This document shows, one piece after another, positions 17,491 through 24,760 of a DNA stretch of 37,411 nucleotides (positions are counted from its first letter, which is position 1; every line of letters starts with the position of its first letter). Both the position numbers and the translations under genes were made by a program. This DNA comes from Dechloromonas sp. UBA6271 (GTDB lineage: Bacteria > Pseudomonadota > Gammaproteobacteria > Burkholderiales > Rhodocyclaceae): contig DJUX01000016.1 of assembly GCA_002440665.1 (NCBI GenBank), positions 33,736 through 71,146 of the forward strand, in the 5' to 3' direction. The notes below the pieces were generated by a model, which made no database searches, was not told the DNA's origin, and saw only the letters and a program-made list of their open reading frames with translations.

Positions 17491-18483
17491 CTACTTTTCC
17501 GGCCTGCCTCGAATTGCCTCCAGCGCGCTCAGATCGTCCGCATCGGAGGCGAGGCGCTCCGCTTTGCGGCGGCGGGTGTCGAATTCATCGTACCGCACGA
17601 GTGCCAGTTTTTCCGCCACTTCGGCGCGCAGCTTGCCAGCGTGAGTCAGCACCTCGCGTTCGTTGAAAGTCAAAAAGGCGTCCAGCCGGGCAGCCCAGTC
17701 AGCCATCGTCATTGTCTTGCGGCGGCGCGCCTGATCCTCGGCAAATTCGAGGTACATGGTGACAACGCGGTTCAACTCGTCCATCTCCTCTGGCCCGAGG
17801 TAATTCTTGGCCACCGTCACGTCCTTTTGCCGCACCCGCTCGCCACTCCATGTGGTCAGACCCATGTTCGGTTGATCGGCGGCGGCGCGTGCGGCAATCA
17901 ACTCGGCGGCCGTCTGGCCGGTGATTGCCCACAGCATCTTGTTCTGTACCTTCTTGAAAAACAGTTGCGCCGCCTCGCTCTTGCCGTCGTAATCCACCGC
18001 CGTTGCGTAAATGTCCCGCACCTTCTGGTAGAAGCGCTTCTCCGACGAGCGAATGTCGCGGATGCGGGCCAGCAGTTCGTCGAAATAATCCCAGCCCGCC
18101 GGGTCTTTCAGCCGGGCGTTGTCCATCACGAAACCCTTGACCAAAAACTCATTCAAATGCCGCGTCGCCCACTGACGGAACTGCGTGCCACGCGCCGAGC
18201 GCACCCGGTAACCCACAGCCAGGATCATTGGCAGGCTGTAAAGCATGGTTTTCCGGCGAACGCTTCTGCTGCCTTCGTCTTGAACTATTAAGTGATCCTT
18301 AATAGTTGCCTCGTTCAACTCTCCTTCCGCCAGAATCTTGCGCACATGCTGGTTGATGTTGGGGATGCTGGTCGCGAATAACGCCGCCATTTCCTGCTGC
18401 GAAAGCCAGACCGTGCCATTTTCGGCAAGTAGCTTGATGCTGGTCTGGCCGTCTTCGGTGGTGTAGAGGATGAGTTCGGGCAT
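17491..18483 (-). CDS. RhuM family protein
   Basis: A 330-residue protein of the RhuM (virulence RhuM) family. The N-terminal third reads as a winged helix-turn-helix: TVWLSQQEMAALFATSIPNINQHVRKILAEGEL. It is followed by the family block LYSLPMILAVGYRVRSARGTQFRQWATRHLNEFLVKGF around residue 85. The rest is charged and helical, with MTMADWAARLDAFLTFNEREVL near residue 265. The biochemical role is not known. Such genes are common passengers in type I restriction loci and defence islands. The start is 11 bases after the stop of the HD-Hsp90 gene, so the two probably form an operon. Confidence 0.88.
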   Translation of the reverse strand: MPELILYTTEDGQTSIKLLAENGTVWLSQQEMAALFATSIPNINQHVRKILAEGELNEATIKDHLIVQDEGSRSVRRKTMLYSLPMILAVGYRVRSARGTQFRQWATRHLNEFLVKGFVMDNARLKDPAGWDYFDELLARIRDIRSSEKRFYQKVRDIYATAVDYDGKSEAAQLFFKKVQNKMLWAITGQTAAELIAARAAADQPNMGLTTWSGERVRQKDVTVAKNYLGPEEMDELNRVVTMYLEFAEDQARRRKTMTMADWAARLDAFLTFNEREVLTHAGKLRAEVAEKLALVRYDEFDTRRRKAERLASDADDLSALEAIRGRPEK

Positions 18484-18494
18484 AACGGTGAATG

Positions 18495-21059
18495 TCAGTC
18501 GTTTGTCGGAGTACGACGATATATGTCACAGACGCGATCAATGCGGATGCCGTCTACATATCCCACGGGAAACAAGACGCGCTCCATTGACCAACACTCA
18601 TCGCTTCCCCATGCCGCAACAAGCGCCCCCTGAAAGGCTTTATCGATCGACCAAGAGCTTGTGTCCATGGCTGCGTCTGGGATTTCCATAACCCAAGGGG
18701 GTGCTGACTCAAAGAAGCCACCAGAATTCAACGCCAGTAAGTTGTCGTTTGCTGAGAACTCATCGAACTCGCTTTCTTTCACATCATCATCGCCATCGTG
18801 TTCGATTTCTCCATCGTGAACTGCAAACTCGTCCACTCCCGCTAGATAGTCGATGAAGTCCTGTTGAGTGATTACGTCGTTTCCCAGCGTTCCTATCTTG
18901 AGTTCAGCGTGACTGGCTCCGTAGCGGACGAGAACGTTGCTGCGGGCCATATCAAGAATTTCCAGGCTGTAGAAAAGATCTTTTTGCTCTTCTGCCCAAG
19001 TCTTCAGGGTGTGTTTGGTGATTTCGGGTATGGCTATTTGACGGGCAAGGTCACTCTGTGGCACGGAGTGAATGATGCCTGCCATGCCGTCGATATAGCC
19101 GGCCAAAATGCCCTTGGTAACACCGAGGGCAGGTCTCACTCTATAGCCGGTCAAGATACCGCAGCGACCGACTAGCGTGTTTTCAGCGTCGAGGATTTGA
19201 GTTAGGTGTAGCCGTCCTTCGAAATGCTTGAGGTTGTCGTTGTGATAGGTGAACGGATAAAGACGTTGAAGTAATTGAATTTGAGAGAGGGTCTTCCAGT
19301 CCTTTGCGGCAACGATACGTTGTCTGGAACTGTTTTCTCGAACGAATATATCAATATCAATTGCCGGCGCAAGGTGAGCGCAGGTTTGCGCTACCGACAG
19401 GGTTCCTCCTTTGCCCAACATGACTTCCTCTTTGAGACAAAGTCGTTCGAGCTTTTCTTCAGCTAGAAAAACAGAAACTTTCGTGCCAGCCTTTTTCAAA
19501 CTCTCAGTGATGTTGGGTTCTCTTAGTAGTGGTCGATTTTGGGTTCCTTGATGAAACTCTAATATCCATCCACGGTTATTCTCCTCGTCCTTAATTTCGC
19601 AGCGGCGCGTATTCACGCGAACCTTGTCGCCTAGCATGAAGACAGAGAAAAACCCAATGCCGAACTGACCTACCGCTTCGAACTTGCTTGATGCCAGCCC
19701 GCTCCATTCGCCTTTCAAGTCGGCGCTGCGCCAAAGCGAATGCCCAAAATCAAGCAACACTTCGGTCAGCACGTAGCGGCTCATTCCGATGCCGTTGTCC
19801 GTTACATGCAGCCAGTGGCCGCCGTCGGCATCTTCGATGGCGACTTCGATTTCACCTTCGTTTTCGTTCAGATAGCCCAAGCTGCGGGCAGCGTGGATGG
19901 CATCGCGGGCGTTCTGGATCAGTTCGCGCAGGGCTAGCCAGGGTTTGTCGCCGTAGAGTTTTTCGCCGCCAAAGCGTTCGACGACTGACTGGATGTTGCT
20001 GATGCGCAGTGAGGTGTCGACTGGGTACCAGTCTTTGGTCGGAACCTGGCGGGCAAAACTTTGCGGGCTTTTGATGCCGGCAATTTCGCGTGCCGCGAGG
20101 CGTTGGCCGTGATGGTCGCGCAACAGACTGTCGGCGGCGCTCAGTTCCCGGTCGGCCAGGCAGGCGGCGTCGTAGGCCAGCCACCACGCGGCTTGTTCGC
20201 TGGCCGGGAATGTGCTACCGGAAAGGATGAGTTCTTCCCGCTCGCTGTCGCATTTCACTTGATGCAATTTCGACTGGAAGCGCCAGTGCTGGCTCGATAC
20301 GCCTTGTGGCTGCTTGAGCAACATCAGGAAGCGCGGGGCACGCTTGGCATCTATTTGGCAAGCGTCGGCAACGCGCAGCAGGATGGCCAGCTTTAGGGGA
20401 TCAACCGTCCAGCTTGCTGGACTCAGGCAGCTTGGTGCGGTGACAGTGCTCTTGGCAAATACTTCCAGTTCGTGGGGATGCGACCAGTGGCTTTGGGCTA
20501 TTTGCCCGATCAGGTCGCCATAGGCGTCGCGTAACTCGTCGTCGGGAAAGAGGCGCAGCGTTGTGCCATCGATGTCTTTCCATTTGGCAAAGGGAAGCTC
20601 GCGGGCTTGACGCGGATGCAGCGTGCGTAGCGTGTCGAACAGTACGGACTGAAAGTAATTGCTGCCTTCGGTCAGCGCGGCCGGGTCCAGTTTGCGCTGC
20701 GCCGCCGAGTCCAGCCATTCCGCCGTTGCCTGTAACTGGGCGAGTCCGCCTGGGTAGGCGGCGCGGCAATGGGCCGCGTCGTGCAGCAAGAAGGCACCGC
20801 CCAGAACCAGAGCCTCTGCCGGATTGAGCGGGTAATCGGGACCGGCGATTTCAGAGGCGACTTGCCAGAGTGTGTCGACGTGGGTGATGTCGTGCAGGGT
20901 CAGATCCGGCAGTTCTGCTTTAATCAGTCCCAGGAGTTGCGATACTCGTTCGCGAAAGCGTTCATAGGCCTGGACGATACGCTGGCGTTGCTCCGGAAAG
21001 TCCGTACTGCTTGCGGAAAACGCCGTTTGCCACAAGGTGCTTCGCTTGAAGTCATCCAT
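18495..21059 (-). CDS. HD-domain/Hsp90-like GHKL ATPase fusion
   Basis: An 854-residue protein. The N-terminal 330 residues look like an HD-type (HD-CE-like) domain: LHDITHVDTLW at 55-65, LLHDAAH at 91-97, HPHELEVF near 194, and LKLAILLRVADACQIDAKRAP near 222-242. Residues 370-540 form an Hsp90/GHKL ATPase with N box Glu379-Asn383-Asp386 in LRELIQNARDA, G1 VTDNGIGMS (419-427), G2 VGQFGIGFFSVF (463-474) and a G3-like GTKVSVFL. The C-terminal third is unassigned and has a very acidic patch near 750. HD-Hsp90 proteins occur in defence and conflict islands; the exact role here is unknown. A DNA-mismatch-repair or canonical HtpG role is unlikely given the domain order. ATG 21059; rhuM follows. Confidence 0.85.
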   Translation of the reverse strand: MDDFKRSTLWQTAFSASSTDFPEQRQRIVQAYERFRERVSQLLGLIKAELPDLTLHDITHVDTLWQVASEIAGPDYPLNPAEALVLGGAFLLHDAAHCRAAYPGGLAQLQATAEWLDSAAQRKLDPAALTEGSNYFQSVLFDTLRTLHPRQARELPFAKWKDIDGTTLRLFPDDELRDAYGDLIGQIAQSHWSHPHELEVFAKSTVTAPSCLSPASWTVDPLKLAILLRVADACQIDAKRAPRFLMLLKQPQGVSSQHWRFQSKLHQVKCDSEREELILSGSTFPASEQAAWWLAYDAACLADRELSAADSLLRDHHGQRLAAREIAGIKSPQSFARQVPTKDWYPVDTSLRISNIQSVVERFGGEKLYGDKPWLALRELIQNARDAIHAARSLGYLNENEGEIEVAIEDADGGHWLHVTDNGIGMSRYVLTEVLLDFGHSLWRSADLKGEWSGLASSKFEAVGQFGIGFFSVFMLGDKVRVNTRRCEIKDEENNRGWILEFHQGTQNRPLLREPNITESLKKAGTKVSVFLAEEKLERLCLKEEVMLGKGGTLSVAQTCAHLAPAIDIDIFVRENSSRQRIVAAKDWKTLSQIQLLQRLYPFTYHNDNLKHFEGRLHLTQILDAENTLVGRCGILTGYRVRPALGVTKGILAGYIDGMAGIIHSVPQSDLARQIAIPEITKHTLKTWAEEQKDLFYSLEILDMARSNVLVRYGASHAELKIGTLGNDVITQQDFIDYLAGVDEFAVHDGEIEHDGDDDVKESEFDEFSANDNLLALNSGGFFESAPPWVMEIPDAAMDTSSWSIDKAFQGALVAAWGSDECWSMERVLFPVGYVDGIRIDRVCDIYRRTPTND

Positions 21060-21253
21060 GATTGCCGCTGGTAGCTGAAAACCAAATGTTGATTATCTCT
21101 CGGAATGTCATGCATTTATTCTTGTGGGGCGCTGATCTTGGAACGAAACCGCTGGGTTTAGGTTGCTGTTGGTGAGGCGGGGTGATTTGCTTGCCTAGAA
21201 TTTGATTTTTGCCCCTATTTCGCCGTCCACCGCAACAGGCAAGGGGCCGTCGT

Positions 21254-21457
21254 TCAGGGCGAAGGAATGTCCGCCTGAAAATCCCGCCAGCCAAAGATAT
21301 TCACGCCGCTGCGTTCGTAACTTTAATCGCCACCGTAAATCAGCCAGGGTGTCAGCGCTTCGTCTTCGGCCATGCGGATGGCGCGTTAGCCGGCGCGGAT
21401 GGTGTTGCTGGTGATGGTTTGGCTGAATTTTATTTCGACCAGTTGCAGGCGGTTGTC
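21254..21457 (-). pseudogene. Remnant of DUF4143-type AAA ATPase C-terminus
   Basis: Continuing in the same frame as the hsdM fragment, the translation reads DNRLQLVEIKFSQTI, then RAIRMAEDEALTPWLIYGGD, then SYERSGVNIFGWRDF. The VEIK motif and the YGGD-x-SYERSG-W tail are typical of the C-terminal nuclease-like end of ATP-binding DUF4143 proteins. Two internal stops (TAA) occur exactly where Gln would be expected (RAG*RAI, GGD*SYERSG). No start or ATPase domain remains, so this is a dead fragment. Confidence 0.7.
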
Positions 21458-21574
21458 CTACTCAAAGATCAGCCCGAGAACGGGCAAGGCGTATTGCGCG
21501 GCGGTGAGCTTGGAGTTGGCGCGCAGGTTGTCTGCGGCTTCCCAGAGGTCGTGTTCGAGTTTTTCGAGGTTCAT
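21458..21574 (-). pseudogene. hsdM: Truncated 5' end of type I methyltransferase hsdM
   Basis: Thirty-eight codons starting MNLEKLEHDLWEAADNL and continuing RANSKLTAAQYALPVLGLIF match the N-terminus of type I restriction-modification HsdM proteins. A TAG follows. The sequence then passes in frame into the DUF4143 remnant at LIFE, so a deletion has joined two genes. It lies directly downstream (minus sense) of repeat copy B, which occupies the former promoter/leader position. No hsdS, hsdR or remainder of hsdM is in the window. Confidence 0.72.
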
Positions 21575-21584
21575 GGTTTTGGTT

Positions 21585-21619
21585 TTTGGGTATTTTTTTG
21601 GGTTGACCGTAGCAGTCAG
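21585..21619 (+). repeat. Island boundary repeat, copy B
   Basis: TTTGG-N12-GTTGACCGTAGCAGTCAG, the middle copy. Its core overlaps the stop codon of the nucleotidyltransferase gene (TGA at 21618-21616, minus strand) and lies 11 bases upstream of the hsdM fragment's ATG. It therefore sits exactly between two gene modules. Confidence 0.75.
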
Positions 21620-22320
21620 GTGTTATTACCGGCCAGTGCGGCGATGCGCTGGAGGATGCGGGGCGCGCGGGTCTGGCTGATGGCGTCACCGGGGAGGAAG
21701 CCGGATACGGCTTCGGCGAACATGGGGTCGGTGTGCAGGGTGGTGAATTCGGCTTGTAGGTAGTGCCGCAATGCCTCACTACTGGCTGCTACTTCTAAGA
21801 TGATTTCTGCCCGGCCATCAATGACGGAGACAATGTCTTCCATGTCGTGGCTGGCCCAGTAGTCGCCATTGCCGCGCCCGTGAAAGGCTTCGAGCTTGGT
21901 GGCGAGGAAGTGCGGCGGGGTTAGGGTGCGGATGATCTGGCCGGAGGGCAGGCGGGTGGTGACGGCATTGGTCAGTGCGTCGGGATACCAGCGATTGGCG
22001 AAGCCGAGAATGGTCTCGTCGGTGGGCATCAGGTCAAGAATGAGATCACCGATTTGCCAGCGGCAGATGGGGGCTTCCGGACGCACGTCCGGAGAAAATC
22101 CGAGCGTGCGCAGGGTTTCTTCAAGTTGATGGTAGTCCTGGCGGGAACTGGCTTCGGTGATGACGTCTACGTCGCGGGTGACGCGGACCGGCGGTAGCAG
22201 TGGGTCGGTGATGAAGAGTCCGGTTGTGCTGCCGCCGACGAAGACGAGTTGTGCGGCTAGCTGGCCAAGTTTGGCCGCCATCAGTTCCAGCATGTCGATA
22301 TTGGGATCGCCCGGTCTCAT
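21616..22320 (-). CDS. Nucleotidyltransferase-fold protein (AbiEii-like)
   Basis: A 234-residue protein with a nucleotidyltransferase signature. FVGGSTTGLFI near residue 27 gives the GG-S motif, and VTRDVDVIT near residue 48 gives the D-x-D metal pair. Next comes GDLILDLMPTDE near residue 95 (third acidic residue), then FLATKLEAFHGRGNGDYWASHDMEDI near residue 142. This resembles AbiEii-like and related toxin nucleotidyltransferases that modify RNA or proteins. It overlaps the upstream gene by ATGA and is therefore coupled, as in type IV-like toxin-antitoxin pairs. Whether it is an active toxin is inference; the acidic residues are intact. Confidence 0.7.
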   Translation of the reverse strand: MRPGDPNIDMLELMAAKLGQLAAQLVFVGGSTTGLFITDPLLPPVRVTRDVDVITEASSRQDYHQLEETLRTLGFSPDVRPEAPICRWQIGDLILDLMPTDETILGFANRWYPDALTNAVTTRLPSGQIIRTLTPPHFLATKLEAFHGRGNGDYWASHDMEDIVSVIDGRAEIILEVAASSEALRHYLQAEFTTLHTDPMFAEAVSGFLPGDAISQTRAPRILQRIAALAGNNT

Positions 22321-22838
22321 TGCAAACGTTCCTTGAGGAGGGATTCGGCGAGTTGTTGTTCGCGGACATTACCGATGCGGATGGCGTCGATCAGGGCCAG
22401 CAGTTCGTATAACTTGGGGTCGCGACGTGCTGCCTGAGGAGCGGATGGGTAGAGCGGATACAGGGCCTGGCCGCGCACACTGCCTTCCGGGTCGGGCCAG
22501 ACGGGTGAGGCCGCGCTGCTGGAAGCGATTTGGGCATTGAGCGGGGGAGCGGCGTAGGCGGTTGGCATGCCGATGCTTGCGCTGCCATGGCGTGCCGGGA
22601 AAACGTATTTCACGCCATGCACCAGAAATTCGAGCAGGTTCTTGCGCAAGGGGCTCCAGCTGTCGTGCGGCAACAGCCGGGCGCTGCGGACGCGTTTAGC
22701 GCTGTTGTGGACTTCGGCCTTGCTCAAGCCAAGAGATTCCGGGACGGCCGGAAAGATGCTGGCAGGCCCTTTGAGAACGACCAGCTTGAGCAGGAACAGA
22801 ACATCCTGTGGCTTGAGGAATTGCGGGTTCAGGTTCAT
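22317..22838 (-). CDS. Winged-helix-like partner of nucleotidyltransferase
   Basis: A 173-residue protein. The first 75 residues, with LKPQDVLFLLKLVV and SLGLSKAEVHNSAKRVRSARLL, read as a winged helix-turn-helix. HGVKYVFPARHGSASIGMPTAYAAPPL follows, then a low-complexity Ala/Ser/Pro stretch and a C-terminal helix. It probably represses its own operon and may neutralise the downstream nucleotidyltransferase, as AbiEi does for AbiEii; this is inference from order and coupling. The promoter and a perfect dyad lie just upstream. No good Shine-Dalgarno precedes the ATG. Confidence 0.6.
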   Translation of the reverse strand: MNLNPQFLKPQDVLFLLKLVVLKGPASIFPAVPESLGLSKAEVHNSAKRVRSARLLPHDSWSPLRKNLLEFLVHGVKYVFPARHGSASIGMPTAYAAPPLNAQIASSSAASPVWPDPEGSVRGQALYPLYPSAPQAARRDPKLYELLALIDAIRIGNVREQQLAESLLKERLQ

Positions 22839-22855
22839 GGGCAGTGGGCTACGCG

Positions 22856-22879
22856 GTTCGCAGTTCGCAAACTGCGAAC
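22856..22879. promoter_or_regulatory. Perfect palindromic operator candidate
   Basis: GTTCGCAGTT-CGCA-AACTGCGAAC is a perfect 10+10 inverted repeat whose left arm also contains a tandem GTTCGCA. It lies 18 bases before the winged-helix gene's ATG and right at the predicted transcription start, an ideal position for autorepression by the encoded regulator. Confidence 0.6.
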
Positions 22880-22888
22880 TTTGATTTA

Positions 22889-22917
22889 ATTCTCTGATTC
22901 CTGTTTGGCGCTGTCAA
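22889..22917 (-). promoter_or_regulatory. Sigma70 promoter of winged-helix/nucleotidyltransferase pair
   Basis: On the minus strand a perfect -35 box TTGACA (22917-22912), a 17-base spacer and GAGAAT (22894-22889) form a promoter reading into the bicistron. The predicted start falls near 22882, at the edge of the palindrome. Confidence 0.6.
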
Positions 22918-23036
22918 GGCGCCGGTGGTGATTTCATACGGTTTCTGCAGTTCGTTGATCGATTTGTATAAGACATCAGCGAGCCGTTGCTGAGGCGTGT
23001 AAAAAAAGCTCTTTCGGCGGCGCGAAAAGTTTGAAA

Positions 23037-23071
23037 TTTGGCTGTATTTTCCAGTTGACCGTAGCAATCAG
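23037..23071 (+). repeat. Island boundary repeat, copy C
   Basis: TTTGG-N12-GTTGACCGTAGCAATCAG. It lies between the aceB terminator and the promoter of the winged-helix/nucleotidyltransferase pair and marks the right border of the accessory island. The roughly 120 bases between it and the promoter hold no recognised gene. Confidence 0.75.
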
Positions 23072-23078
23072 GCCGCCA

Positions 23079-23108
23079 ACAAAAAAGCGCCGGGTTGCCC
23101 CGGCGCTT
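23079..23108 (-). terminator. Rho-independent terminator of aceB
   Basis: AAGCGCCGGG (23085-23094) pairs perfectly with CCCGGCGCTT (23099-23108) around a 4-base loop. On the minus strand it is followed by TTTTTTGTT. It lies 31 bases after the aceB stop. Confidence 0.88.
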
Positions 23109-23139
23109 CAGTCTCTCTCCACTTCTTCTTTTATCCTGC

Positions 23140-24738
23140 TTATTCCATGGCTTCGTACAGCGGCAGGGTCAGGAATTCCGGATAGTCCGGGGTCAGCGAC
23201 ATCTTGTCGAAGATGACGGCGGCCTGATCGTAGCTAGCGGTGTCTTCGCCCTGGGCGATGACGGTAGCCTTAACCTTGGCCAGTTCCTCGGCGATCATCG
23301 GGCGGACCATCTCTTCGGTGACCTTGCGGCCGTCGTCGAGGATGCCCTTCGGCGAAACCACCCACTGCCAGACTTGCGAGCGGGAGATTTCGGCAGTGGC
23401 GGCGTCTTCCATTAGGTTGTGGATGGGCACGCAGCCGTTGCCGGCCAGCCAGGAGCCGAGGTAGTGGATGCCGACGTTGATGTTGTTGCGCAGGCCGGCT
23501 TCGGTGATCGGGGTTTCCGGCTTGAAGTCTAGCCACTGGGCCGGGCCGAACTTGCCCTCGACCTGCTTCTCGAACTGGTTCTTCTTGTCGCCGAGCACCT
23601 TGACGAACTCTTCCATGGCGATCGGCACCAGGCCCGGGTGGGCCACCCAGCCGCCGTCGTAGCCGTCGTTGGCGTCGCGGGTCTTGTCGTGGCGGATGCC
23701 GGCCAGCGCTTTTTCATTGGCCACCGGGTCGTTCTTGATCGGGATCAGGGCCGACATGCCGCCCATCGCCGGGGCGCCGCGCTTGTGACAGGCCTGCACC
23801 AGCGCCAGGGCGTAGGAACGCATGAACGGCACTTCCATGGTGATGGCGCCGCGCTGGGCCAGGCAGAAGTTTTTGTTCTTCTTGAACTTCTTGATGCACG
23901 AGAAGATGTAGTCCCAACGGCCGGCATTGAGGCCGGCGGAGTGATTGCGCAGTTCGTAGAGGATTTCTTCCATCTCGAAGGTGGCGAGGATGGTTTCGAC
24001 CAGCACGGTGGCCTTGATGGTGCCTTGCGGCAGGCCGATGTGATCCTGGGCCATGACGAAGATGTCGTTCCACAGGCGGGCTTCGAGGTGGCTTTCCATC
24101 TTCGGCAGGTAGAAGAAGGGGCCGGCGCCGCGGGCGATCTGTTCCTTGGCGTTGTGGAAGAAGACGACGGCGAAGTCGAAAATGCCGCCGCCGACGCGTT
24201 GACCGTCGACCAGCACGTGCTTTTCGTCGAGGTGCCAGCCGCGCGGCCGGATCTGCAGGGTGGCGATTTTGTCGTTGAGCTTGTATTCCTTGCCGGCTTC
24301 GTTCTTGAAGGACAATTCGCGGCGGATCGCCTTGTACAGGTTCATCTGGCCGACGATCTGGTTGTCCCAGTTAGGCGAGTTGGAATCCTCGAAGTCGGAC
24401 ATGTACGAATCGGCGCCGGAGTTGAAGGCGTTGATGATCATCTTGGCTTCAACCGGGCCGGTGATTTCGACGCGACGGCAGTGCAGGGCCGGCGGCACCG
24501 GCGCGACCTTCCAGTCACCTTCGCGGATGTGTTTGGTTTCCGGCAGGAAGTCGGGCATTTCGCCGGCGTCGATGCGGGCCTGGCGGGTAACGCGGGCCTT
24601 GAGCAGTTCCTGGCGCCGGGCTTCGAAGGCGCGGTGCAGCTTGGCGACCAGTTCGAGGGCTTCGAAGGTGAGGATGGATTCGTAACCCGGCTTGATTGCG
24701 CCGGTGATTTGCACGCCTTGCGGAAGGTTGAGGCTCAT
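23140..24738 (-). CDS. aceB: Malate synthase A
   Basis: A 532-residue malate synthase of the AceB type, condensing glyoxylate and acetyl-CoA to malate in the glyoxylate shunt. Visible family blocks are ADSYMSDFEDSNSPNWDN near 110, IRPRGWHLDEKH near 165, the VLVETILATFEMEEILYELR segment near 245 and the signature GRWDYIFSCIKK near 275. MEDAATAEISRSQVWQW near 445 holds the catalytic aspartate. AAGGAG sits 7 bases before the ATG. The isocitrate lyase gene (aceA) is not in the window. It functionally completes the AceK/IDH branch-point genes at the left of the window. Confidence 0.97.
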   Translation of the reverse strand: MSLNLPQGVQITGAIKPGYESILTFEALELVAKLHRAFEARRQELLKARVTRQARIDAGEMPDFLPETKHIREGDWKVAPVPPALHCRRVEITGPVEAKMIINAFNSGADSYMSDFEDSNSPNWDNQIVGQMNLYKAIRRELSFKNEAGKEYKLNDKIATLQIRPRGWHLDEKHVLVDGQRVGGGIFDFAVVFFHNAKEQIARGAGPFFYLPKMESHLEARLWNDIFVMAQDHIGLPQGTIKATVLVETILATFEMEEILYELRNHSAGLNAGRWDYIFSCIKKFKKNKNFCLAQRGAITMEVPFMRSYALALVQACHKRGAPAMGGMSALIPIKNDPVANEKALAGIRHDKTRDANDGYDGGWVAHPGLVPIAMEEFVKVLGDKKNQFEKQVEGKFGPAQWLDFKPETPITEAGLRNNINVGIHYLGSWLAGNGCVPIHNLMEDAATAEISRSQVWQWVVSPKGILDDGRKVTEEMVRPMIAEELAKVKATVIAQGEDTASYDQAAVIFDKMSLTPDYPEFLTLPLYEAME

Positions 24739-24760
24739 GGAAAGCTCCTTGGGTTGAAGG

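Noticed and set aside
21254..21574. Stop-codon reassignment as explanation for the interrupted frame
   Set aside because: All neighbouring genes use the standard code and TAG/TAA as ends; a decayed, deleted gene is simpler.
22849..23067. A 72-codon minus-strand frame between repeat C and the winged-helix gene
   Set aside because: It runs through the promoter, operator palindrome and repeat and has no family resemblance; the segment is better explained as regulatory DNA.
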